A stretch of 64,000 nt of DNA from Paenibacillus humicus NBRC 102415. GTDB lineage: Bacteria > Bacillota > Bacilli > Paenibacillales > Paenibacillaceae. The first letter of the stretch is position 1; each line of letters starts with the position of its first letter. This document shows, in pieces, positions 54,101 to 60,510 of this stretch. The DNA is taken from positions 62,001-126,000 of the forward strand of contig NZ_BIMD01000007.1 of the NCBI RefSeq assembly GCF_004000905.1, given 5' to 3'. The notes beneath the pieces are model-generated. The model searched no databases. It saw nothing but the letters and a program-made list of their open reading frames with translations, and was not told where the DNA came from. The position numbers were made by a program, and so were the translations under genes.

Positions 54101-54231
54101 AAAACAAAGCCTACAAGCTGCTCGCTTTGGTCATGGGTGGAATCGCAGTTATTTTCGCAACGACCGGCTCTTATACGATTTTCTATAAACCAGAGATCCC
54201 CGCAGAACTGCGCAAAAAGGAGAACGCCTAA
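54097..54231 (+). CDS. agrD: AgrD-like autoinducer pro-peptide with serine at the ring position
   Basis: A 44-residue peptide. The N-terminal amphipathic/hydrophobic helix is KAYKLLALVMGGIAVIFA, the core is TTGSYTIFYK, and the acidic-basic tail PEIPAELRKKENA matches the conserved AgrD end (I-P-x-E-L). It contains no cysteine. S25 starts a five-residue stretch S-Y-T-I-F before Tyr-Lys-Pro, in the place where a Cys ring is usually followed by Tyr-x-Pro. So the expected product is a serine-lactone peptide. AAGGAGGTG precedes the ATG. Confidence 0.85.
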   Translation: MKNKAYKLLALVMGGIAVIFATTGSYTIFYKPEIPAELRKKENA

Positions 54232-54620
54232 TGGAACGAATTAGACCGGTTGTCCGTCGCCAGGGTAAGAAGGATTTCGAGGTCGTCGATATCGTTGCGT
54301 CAGATGTTAAATGTACGTTTGTTGAGCGGGGAATCCTCAAATATCGGATGAAAGACGGAGAGGTGCTAAGCCAGATATCGACGGTTGAAGAACAGCTTAA
54401 AGACCTTGAGCGTGAAAACTTCAAAAAGTCGGAGCGCGGCTATCTCGTAAATATGGACTTAGCGGAGTGGTTCGATGACGAAATGTCGCAGATACACTTT
54501 ACTCCGCATCCAGAGCGGGACAAGCATCCAGTACCCGTATCCGAACGCCAGCGATCGACTATACTTCGCGCTGTTACTTACACGAAGAAAGCAATAAGTC
54601 AATACGTTTTTAATCGCTAG
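54231..54620 (+). CDS. LytTR-type DNA-binding protein without receiver domain
   Basis: A 129-residue protein that is essentially a single LytTR domain: VDIVASDVKCTFVERGILKY, IEEQL-like VEEQLKDLE, NFKKSERGYLVNMDLAEWF, and a C-terminal strand pair ending PVSERQRSTILRAV. Such domains usually sit behind a response-regulator receiver (AgrA); here it is absent. Start ATG overlaps the AgrD-like stop by one base. Likely the transcriptional output of the cassette. A palindrome AGGAAAACTTTTCCT lies 8 bases after the stop. Confidence 0.85.
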   Translation: MERIRPVVRRQGKKDFEVVDIVASDVKCTFVERGILKYRMKDGEVLSQISTVEEQLKDLERENFKKSERGYLVNMDLAEWFDDEMSQIHFTPHPERDKHPVPVSERQRSTILRAVTYTKKAISQYVFNR

Positions 54621-54774
54621 AGCGCGGAGGAAAACTTTTCCTAATTATGGTTTAATATTCCTATAGTATCTTCCACGCAACTCCCACCGCACCCCGCCAT
54701 ACTCTTGTAATTCACAGAGTGTGACATTCTTAGCCGGGAGGTAAACCGCAGTTTACCATTCACCGCCAGTAACG
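54621..54774. promoter_or_regulatory. Convergent spacer with two inverted repeats
   Basis: Between the LytTR gene and the minus-strand XRE gene lie AGGAAAACTTTTCCT (54628-54642) and GGTAAAC-CGCA-GTTTACC (54740-54757, 7-base arms). Neither has a good T run. They could be weak terminators or binding sites. No gene is seen. Confidence 0.45.
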
Positions 54775-54993
54775 CTATTCCTCCGTAATCCATTCGAACA
54801 GGTCGCGTGGGGAGACATCGAGCGCATCCGCAATAGGTACGGCGATGACGAGCGGCATCTTCTTACGCTTACCTGTTTCGTATTGGGTTAACGTCGTTCT
54901 TCCGATCGAGCTACGGTCGGACAAGTCCTTTTGTGTCCAGCCGCGGGCCTTCCGAAGTTCGCGTATCCGGCAGCGCCCGACTAGAATTTTCAT
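54775..54993 (-). CDS. Small XRE-family regulator
   Basis: A 72-residue single-domain helix-turn-helix protein (MKILVGRCRIRELRKARGWT, DLSDRSSIGRTTLTQYETGK, ALDVSPRDLFEWITEE). The only minus-strand gene in the phage part, in the position of a Cro/CI-type switch. The ATG at 54993 has GGAGGTT 8 bases upstream; an ATG at 55023 would be farther out. It faces the LytTR gene and is divergent from the sigma-like gene. Confidence 0.85.
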   Translation of the reverse strand: MKILVGRCRIRELRKARGWTQKDLSDRSSIGRTTLTQYETGKRKKMPLVIAVPIADALDVSPRDLFEWITEE

Positions 54994-55003
54994 CGGCGCA
55001 ACC

Positions 55004-55034
55004 TCCGAAAACAATTTTACCATAATTTATCGGA
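55004..55034 (-). promoter_or_regulatory. Promoter and operator-like sites of the minus-strand XRE gene
   Basis: On the minus strand TGGTAAAAT (55022-55014) is an extended -10. It is flanked by TCCGAAAA (55004-55011) and TTTATCGGA (55026-55034), an imperfect inverted pair. TTTATCGG also occurs three times in the spo0A-phage junction. Confidence 0.5.
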
Positions 55035-55074
55035 AAGTGTGCGGAAGGGCATGAGGGCGGTGTCATAGTAAGTG
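55035..55074 (+). repeat. 40-bp dispersed repeat, copy 2
   Basis: Matches 42691-42730 at 33 of 40 positions. It lies between the divergent XRE and sigma-like genes, 30 bases before the start of the latter. In the K-C-A-x-x-x-E-G-G-V-I-V-S frame it stays open through VRDKNKRGEAVEPGKTS to a stop inside the sigma-like gene, but without a normal start codon. Confidence 0.75.
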
Positions 55075-55104
55075 TAAGAGACAAAAACAAACGAGGTGAA
55101 GCGG

Positions 55105-55725
55105 TTGAACCTGGTAAAACTTCATAGTCTATATCTTGCTTACCACTATTCGCGATCAAACGGTGATTTTCAATCCTTGTACGACGAGTTGGAGGACGAA
55201 AAGCGTAAGCACACATCAATAATGATGCGCAGTGGCCACCGAAATGTATCGGACGCAATCGAGTTATTCGATGAAACCTGTTGGAACGTAGCAAGAGAAG
55301 AATGCGGGGATTTCGGACGAGTCTTCACAAAGGCGCTGAAAAACGCCAGGTTGAATTTCTACCGCAAAAGAAAACGAAGTGAAAGATGGTTCGGAGTGTT
55401 GGAGCTGGACCAACCGGTCGATCATGGCGAAGATGGGGCGGCAACCCCTACGCTGCTTGACCGAAAAGGGAGCTCCGATAATGTTGCGCAGAAAATGAAA
55501 GAAGCCGATCAGCGGCAACTGATCGACTCCTTCGTAAATGACCCGGCTAAGGTCGACCCCGTTACGACGCTAATCGTAACGAAGTTTTCGCAGTATGATT
55601 CCGTCACGGCGCTCGCTAAAGCGCTGGGAATCCACCACGAGGTTGTTAAACGGAAGTTAGAGCGCGTTCGTCGCCAATACGACGCTAATCGTTTCGGAGA
55701 CTACCGCGAATACCTCGCCGTTTAA
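55105..55725 (+). CDS. Sigma-70-like / phage transcription regulator
   Basis: A 206-residue protein with the form of a small group-4 or phage sigma factor: a helical first half (ELFDETCWNVAREECGDFGR, KALKNARLNFYRKRKRSERW, like region 2) and a C-terminal helix-turn-helix (YDSVTALAKALGIHHEVVKR, KLERVRRQYDA, like region 4). The TTG at 55105 follows GAGGTG at 6 bases; a GTG at 55096 overlaps that site. Placed right after the signalling cassette and switch, it may direct the next phage genes. Assignment is by pattern only. Confidence 0.6.
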   Translation: MNLVKLHSLYLAYHYSRSNGDFQSLYDELEDEKRKHTSIMMRSGHRNVSDAIELFDETCWNVAREECGDFGRVFTKALKNARLNFYRKRKRSERWFGVLELDQPVDHGEDGAATPTLLDRKGSSDNVAQKMKEADQRQLIDSFVNDPAKVDPVTTLIVTKFSQYDSVTALAKALGIHHEVVKRKLERVRRQYDANRFGDYREYLAV

Positions 55726-55776
55726 CGTTGGAACGCGTACGATTCTTCAGGCATGAAAAACGTGCGCGCTCCACTT

Positions 55777-55826
55777 TCATTATAACACGTTACATTATGT
55801 ATACGCGATATTGGTCTCATTATAAC
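55777..55826 (+). promoter_or_regulatory. Duplicated TATAAC element before the next phage genes
   Basis: TCATTATAAC occurs at 55777-55786 and again at 55817-55826, exactly 40 bases apart, in an AT-rich gap of 190 bases. They look like two -10 elements or two activator sites. No normal -35 is found at either, as would be expected for an alternative sigma or an activator. Confidence 0.5.
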
Positions 55827-55915
55827 TTTAACCAAATCGAGGATCGATAAACGTCCCGCCCTAATAATAGCACGTTTCCTAAAATCTAACAATCCCCACT
55901 GGAGGTATTTAACGC

Positions 55916-56074
55916 ATGCTTAACGCGACTGTAACGAATATACGCGCAACCCGTCCGTCGGTTTCAAATCGCCGCCATCAGGCCGAAAACTACTATCGCG
56001 GAGGGTTCGCCGCCTACGAAGATCCGGCCGATTATGTCCGCATTCCAACGCTGAAAGGGGTGCGCCTCGGATGA
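55916..56074 (+). CDS. Small phage protein
   Basis: A 52-residue basic protein (MLNATVTNIRATRPSVSNRR, GGFAAYEDPADYVRIPTLKG). GGAGGTATTTAACGC precedes the ATG and its stop overlaps the next ATG as ATGA. No family known. Confidence 0.5.
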   Translation: MLNATVTNIRATRPSVSNRRHQAENYYRGGFAAYEDPADYVRIPTLKGVRLG

Positions 56075-56634
56075 CAACGCTGATCGACCCGAAGGCCGGC
56101 GCGCACTTCACGGGCAAGATATTCGTCACTCCGCATGCTTGCGATGAAGCCGCGAAGGACTTCGGTGTCGATCGCAGCAAGGCGCCCATGTACGTAATGG
56201 ACCAACTCCGCCGCGCATCCTTTATCGCAGACATCGTAAACGAGGACGGCCGCCCATCGCGCCTCTTCGGATATAAGCGCATGGCAATCGTGGTCGCGCC
56301 GGACACAGCGACGGTAATCACCGTATATCCGCGTCACCAGGCGAATTCCGGCGTAAGCGAGACGGTCCAGAAGGCGTTGTTGCGCGCTCTCAAATCCGCC
56401 AATCGGAAGGAGAAGCTCGCGGAAAAGCGGATTAACGTGGCCATCGCGCAGCTTAACGTAGAACTAGCGAATTGTGAGCTGAAGAAGGCGCGGTCCGAAT
56501 CGCTTAACGTGATTGGCGCGATGAAGCAGCGGCAGGCGGACGTGAGGCGCGCAATCTCGGAATTGGAACGGGAATTACTCGCCATTAAGCGCGAGAAGAC
56601 GACGCTTGCGAACGATATCGTCATGTATCTATGA
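56071..56634 (+). CDS. Phage protein with C-terminal coiled coil
   Basis: A 187-residue protein: an N-terminal globular part (IFVTPHACDEAAKDFGVDRS, MYVMDQLRRASFIADIVNED, AIVVAPDTATVITVYPRH) and a C-terminal coiled coil (about residues 110-180). The N-terminal part looks like a small nuclease or toxin-like fold but no catalytic set can be named. Starts in ATGA overlap. Confidence 0.55.
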   Translation: MTTLIDPKAGAHFTGKIFVTPHACDEAAKDFGVDRSKAPMYVMDQLRRASFIADIVNEDGRPSRLFGYKRMAIVVAPDTATVITVYPRHQANSGVSETVQKALLRALKSANRKEKLAEKRINVAIAQLNVELANCELKKARSESLNVIGAMKQRQADVRRAISELERELLAIKREKTTLANDIVMYL

Positions 56635-56711
56635 GGTCCGCCGTTCTTGCTCCGGCCTGTGCGCGTTAATCTCCGGATTAATACGTAGAGGCGGGCGCGA
56701 GAACAACGCCT

Positions 56712-56735
56712 ATGAAGGAGGTGGACGCCATGTAG
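56712..56735 (+). promoter_or_regulatory. Start-stop mini-ORF with a perfect ribosome site
   Basis: AAGGAGGT (56715-56722) is followed 7 bases later by ATG-TAG (56730-56735), a one-codon frame. An overlapping seven-codon frame ATGAAGGAGGTGGACGCC-ATG-TAG begins at 56712. It lies in a 158-base leader before the ssDNA-binding candidate and may hold a ribosome there for regulation. Confidence 0.45.
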
Positions 56736-56792
56736 CCGCGATACCGTCGTCCTAACGCAAAGTAACGAATCCAATACGAAGGGAACGATCGA

Positions 56793-57593
56793 ATGTCCAG
56801 TATGTTCACGAACCGCGGCGCCGCAGCCGTAGCCAACGCGCAAGCCGATAAAGATGCGTCCGATTCCGTCATCCTCCCGTTCACAACCGGCACGACGTAT
56901 AAGGTGCGCCTGAAATCCGTAGAGGATTCGGTCGAGTATTTTTGCTACGGCATGTACGGAAAGGTGAATAGCTTCGTACCCAAGGCGCCGGCCGAACGTA
57001 ACGCGAAAGGGTTTATCACTTCGAATCCGACCGTATGGGATAAGGCGGCAACGCTACTTTACGAAGAGGCAAACGCAGCCAAGACGGCCGGCGACGAGGC
57101 AGGCGCTGAGGCTTTGCGGAAGGAAGCGTACCTGTTCAAGGGGAAACCGAAGTATCTCGTCGCCTTCGTCAATCTCGAAAATGGCGAATATGGTGTCGTC
57201 GACCTGACTCCGAAACAGGCGGCGGGCGTGTTCGCAACAATCCAGAAATACGCGAAGAAACTCGATAAGCTGGCGTTCGAACTCGCCAAGACCGGCAGCT
57301 CTACGAATACGGTCGTAAGCCTTTCGCCGCTACTCGACCTCGACGAAGACCTGACGGATGCTGAGCGCGCAAACTTCTCTAAAGCCGGCGAGCTGGAACC
57401 GTTCGATTTCGCGCAATTCGAAACGTGCCTCTATGTCGCGGACGAGGCGGAACAAGTCAAAAATCTCGTCATCGCCGGATTTGATATCGCGCGTCTCGGC
57501 CTTTCGATCGGAGCCTCCGCGCCTTCTTCCGCCCCAGCCGCGGACGTTACGCCAATCCCCACCGATTCCGACGCGCCTCCGGTTAACTTCTGA
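56793..57593 (+). CDS. Putative single-stranded DNA-binding protein
   Basis: A 266-residue protein. The middle shows an OB-like pattern (TTYKVRLKSVEDSVEYFCYG, KYLVAFVNLENGEYGVVDLT) and the C-terminus is acidic and ends PTDSDAPPVNF, with the terminal Phe and acid cluster typical of SSB tails that recruit replication partners. It precedes a nuclease-like and polymerase gene. Overlaps the next start by one base. Identification is by pattern and position. Confidence 0.5.
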   Translation: MSSMFTNRGAAAVANAQADKDASDSVILPFTTGTTYKVRLKSVEDSVEYFCYGMYGKVNSFVPKAPAERNAKGFITSNPTVWDKAATLLYEEANAAKTAGDEAGAEALRKEAYLFKGKPKYLVAFVNLENGEYGVVDLTPKQAAGVFATIQKYAKKLDKLAFELAKTGSSTNTVVSLSPLLDLDEDLTDAERANFSKAGELEPFDFAQFETCLYVADEAEQVKNLVIAGFDIARLGLSIGASAPSSAPAADVTPIPTDSDAPPVNF

Positions 57594-57835
57594 TGGCGGC
57601 GCCAAGCGTAATACCGCGCAAGCTGGCGATTGGGCTGACTGTCGACAATGTGAGCGCTCTGCCGGGCGCGGGTAAAAAGCTCGCGGCCTTCCTGGCGGCC
57701 GTTGACCATGCGCACGGAACGTTCGAGCTCGATATCGCGGTCAGTGTCGGAGGGGCGGAGGCGCCGATGGCTCCCGTCATTGTAACGATGATGAAGGCGG
57801 CCTCCGGCGGTGATTACGAGGAGGTGACGGAATAA
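57593..57835 (+). CDS. Small phage protein
   Basis: An 80-residue protein (AIGLTVDNVSALPGAGKKLA, HGTFELDIAVSVGGAEAPMA). PGAGK looks like a P-loop fragment but no NTPase fold follows. The ATG overlaps the previous stop. Unknown function. Confidence 0.45.
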   Translation: MAAPSVIPRKLAIGLTVDNVSALPGAGKKLAAFLAAVDHAHGTFELDIAVSVGGAEAPMAPVIVTMMKAASGGDYEEVTE

Positions 57836-58225
57836 TTGGCGCATAGAAGCGAAGTTGTTGGACGCGTATCGGAAATGACCGCAAGACGCGCGCTGCTTAA
57901 CGCGGGCTATGAAGTCGCGAAGCCGGAGACGGACGAACCGTATGACGTCGTCTTTCGCGATCCGGTAAATGGCGATTGGGCGACCGCGCAAATCAAAACG
58001 GTCCGAGTCCGCGAAGACCGCGGCGGGGCTCTCGTAATTTACGCGAAGAAAGGTAACGGGCAGCCGTATACGAAGGCCGACGCTGACTATATCGTTGGCG
58101 TCCTGGGAAATCGCGTCTATATTACGGAGAACACGGAGCAGGCCGAGTATTGGTCGAGCTCCGAAACGCGGGCGGCCGAACGTTGGATCGAATTGCCCGC
58201 GGAATTGGTCGATGCCGCGCAATGA
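57836..58225 (+). CDS. PD-(D/E)XK endonuclease-like / Holliday-junction-resolvase-like protein
   Basis: A 129-residue protein with the small-nuclease layout: E13 in VGRVSEMTARRALLNAGYEV, D37 in PYDVVFRD, then AQIKT with Q52 and K54 in place of the usual E-x-K. Q-x-K variants are known in archaeal-type resolvases and intron-associated PD-(D/E)XK enzymes. It sits between the ssDNA-binding candidate and polymerase, fitting a junction or flap nuclease. Start TTG with AGGAGG upstream. Ends in ATGA with the next gene. Confidence 0.65.
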   Translation: MAHRSEVVGRVSEMTARRALLNAGYEVAKPETDEPYDVVFRDPVNGDWATAQIKTVRVREDRGGALVIYAKKGNGQPYTKADADYIVGVLGNRVYITENTEQAEYWSSSETRAAERWIELPAELVDAAQ

Positions 58226-58446
58226 GACGGTGGATCGACGTCAGGAGAGATCCCGCCGAAGCGCCCGTCGTCGCAACTTGCGCCTGGTGTCGCGCTGAGA
58301 TATACGCTGGGTCGGAAGTGGCGCGCATCGATGACGGAGGCGGCGTGGTCCATGCGGGATGGCGCGAAAGGTGTGCGGACGAGTACGCGGCGGAACGCGT
58401 ATATGATGCGGTTGGCGTAATCGACCGAAACGGTAACGTAGAGTAA
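58222..58446 (+). CDS. Small zinc-finger protein
   Basis: A 74-residue protein with C-AW-C (CAWCRAEIYAG) then H and C in VVHAGWRERCADEY, enough for one zinc. Ends ...RNGNVE. The start overlaps the previous stop as ATGA. May help DNA binding of the replication complex; no family recognised. Confidence 0.5.
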   Translation: MRRWIDVRRDPAEAPVVATCAWCRAEIYAGSEVARIDDGGGVVHAGWRERCADEYAAERVYDAVGVIDRNGNVE

Positions 58447-58491
58447 CGCAAATATGACGGGCCAACGCGCCCATAAGGAGACGGTAATTTA

Positions 58492-60510
58492 ATGGCGAAA
58501 CTTAACGTAACTGTTCCAGCGGTGGATGTAACGATTGACGGCGCGATGTATCGTAAAGTCGACCGTTCGGCGCAAGAAGGCGATGTCGTGCGGATTACGG
58601 ATGAGGACGCGGGCGGTAGGTTCCTCGTTAATGGCGCGTTTTATACGGTCGATTCCGTGGATGCCAGCGGAGATCCGCACATCACCGACGAGGCCGGCGA
58701 CGATTTCGACCTCTGCGCGTGGAGTTTCGAAGTTTACGAAAAGGTCGCGGAAGAGGCGAAATACAAAGCCGGAGACATCGTGAAATCGAAACTTCGCGGA
58801 TTCCAAACAACGCTGAAGGAACGTGTTCCGCATCTGGACGGTGAGCGTCACGGTAAGGCTTGGCGTCATACGCACGATTCCGGATGGCTTGGCGAGAACC
58901 AATTCGAAAAGGTCGCGCAGGAAGAGGCGCAGCCCAAACGCCTGACGGTCGGGGACTATGCGCGGGTCGTTAATATGGATGGCGGCGGTCATAACTACAA
59001 GATCGGCGAGATTATTAAGCTCACTACGGACGCCGAAGACAGTCATCCGTACAAAGGCGAAAAAGCAAGCGGAGACATCGGTAACTGGTTGTTCGCAAAG
59101 GAGATCGAGCCAGCGACCGAAGCCGAATTCCTGGCGCAGAAAGCGCCGAAATACCGCGAGGTCAAACGGCCTGCCGCGGTCGGCGAGCGGATCAGGATCG
59201 TTAACAAAAGCGGCGTCGAGACACGTTATAAAAACGGTGACGAAGCGGTCGTTCTTCGCGGATGGGGCGGAAGTGACATCCGGGCTGCCTTCGGTCATAC
59301 AGGTGCGGAAGACTGCGGAGTTGTCTACGATGAATACGTCGTTCTCGAACCGGTCGATGCCGCCAAGCCTGAGCGCCTGAAAGTCGGCGAATATGCGAAA
59401 GTAGTGAACGATAAAACACGCAGCGGCTCCCAGAAAGAAGGCGTCTCCGTCGGTGAGATTCGTAAAATCGTCAAGGATGACCGCAGCTCGCTCCCGTTTT
59501 GGGCGGAACTCTTGGACGGCTCCCACTACGAATGGTTCCGCGAGGATGCGCTGGTCCGCGCCACGGACGAAGAAGTCGCGGCAGCACGGCGCTATAAAGT
59601 CGGCGATTACGTTCAGGTAACGAAGCCGGGCGGCTCGCATAACTATAAAATCGGCGAATTCGTACAGGTTACGGAAATGTACGGACGCGGTATCGATGCT
59701 TTCAAAGGACTGCGTTCGTCCAACGCTACGACCGGAAATTGGCTGCTTCCGAAACAAGTAATCCCCGCGACCGAAGCGCAGTTTACGATGTCGACGCCTA
59801 AACCGACATTCAACGTTGGCGATACGGTAAAGCTTACGGTTGCGGACGGAAAAACTCCGCGCTTGGGCTGGGGCGGCGTCAAGAATGGCGAGGTCGGAAC
59901 GGTAAAACGCGTAGGTTCCAGCACGGTGACGGTTGACTTTCCGTCTCAATCGCGATGGAACGCCGATCCTTCGGAGCTTACGAAGGTGAGCGCGGAAGAG
60001 TCGCAGCCGGGGCGCAATCCGAAGTTTGGCGACTTCAGTGACGGCGACTACGCGCTGGTAACGAACGCGAACAGTAGCAATGCGAATACGAGCGCAATTG
60101 AAACTAACGGAAAGTACGTCACCGTCGCGCTCGAGCATGCCGGATTCCGCGGACTCAAACTCCGTACGCTCGACGGTAAATTCGCCGGTTTCGCAAACGC
60201 GGATGCTCTCCGCAAGGTAACGAAGGAAAAAGCGGAAGCAGGCGAAGTAAAGCGCGCAGAAGAGGCGAAATGGTCCGCGATCGGACGCAAGGTCGGCGAG
60301 TATAAAGTCGGCGATATCGTACGCTTCAAAAAGTACGCTGGAATCAACGGACTGAACGAGCACAACGGCGTTATCGTTGAAATCGACGATTTGGACGGCA
60401 TGAATCCGCATCTCGCGAAACCAGCGTTCGTAAAAACGGGTTACAACACGTACACTCATCCGGACCACTTCGAACTCGTCACGCCGGTAGAGGCGCGCTT
60501 TGACCGATAA
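58492..60510 (+). CDS. Large repetitive beta-barrel (SH3-like) protein of unknown function
   Basis: A 672-residue protein built of about eight to nine modules of 55-65 residues, each with a V-G-[DE]-Y-x-[KR]-V-type strand (for example VGDYARVVN, VGEYAKVVN, VGDYVQVTK, VGDTVKLTV, VGDIVRFKK) as in KOW/SH3-like barrels. Two are close copies: residues about 150-213 and 368-431 share GGxHNYKIGE, then GNWL and PATEAxF. No enzymatic motif. AAGGAG precedes the ATG. It lies directly before DNA polymerase and overlaps it, so a scaffold, clamp or nucleic-acid-binding role is possible. Confidence 0.7.
   Translation: MAKLNVTVPAVDVTIDGAMYRKVDRSAQEGDVVRITDEDAGGRFLVNGAFYTVDSVDASGDPHITDEAGDDFDLCAWSFEVYEKVAEEAKYKAGDIVKSKLRGFQTTLKERVPHLDGERHGKAWRHTHDSGWLGENQFEKVAQEEAQPKRLTVGDYARVVNMDGGGHNYKIGEIIKLTTDAEDSHPYKGEKASGDIGNWLFAKEIEPATEAEFLAQKAPKYREVKRPAAVGERIRIVNKSGVETRYKNGDEAVVLRGWGGSDIRAAFGHTGAEDCGVVYDEYVVLEPVDAAKPERLKVGEYAKVVNDKTRSGSQKEGVSVGEIRKIVKDDRSSLPFWAELLDGSHYEWFREDALVRATDEEVAAARRYKVGDYVQVTKPGGSHNYKIGEFVQVTEMYGRGIDAFKGLRSSNATTGNWLLPKQVIPATEAQFTMSTPKPTFNVGDTVKLTVADGKTPRLGWGGVKNGEVGTVKRVGSSTVTVDFPSQSRWNADPSELTKVSAEESQPGRNPKFGDFSDGDYALVTNANSSNANTSAIETNGKYVTVALEHAGFRGLKLRTLDGKFAGFANADALRKVTKEKAEAGEVKRAEEAKWSAIGRKVGEYKVGDIVRFKKYAGINGLNEHNGVIVEIDDLDGMNPHLAKPAFVKTGYNTYTHPDHFELVTPVEARFDR

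Noticed and set aside
54740-54757. GGTAAAC/GTTTACC inverted repeat as the LytTR target
   Set aside because: It lies between convergent genes and does not match the paired GTT-core direct repeats bound by known LytTR proteins; left as an unassigned repeat.
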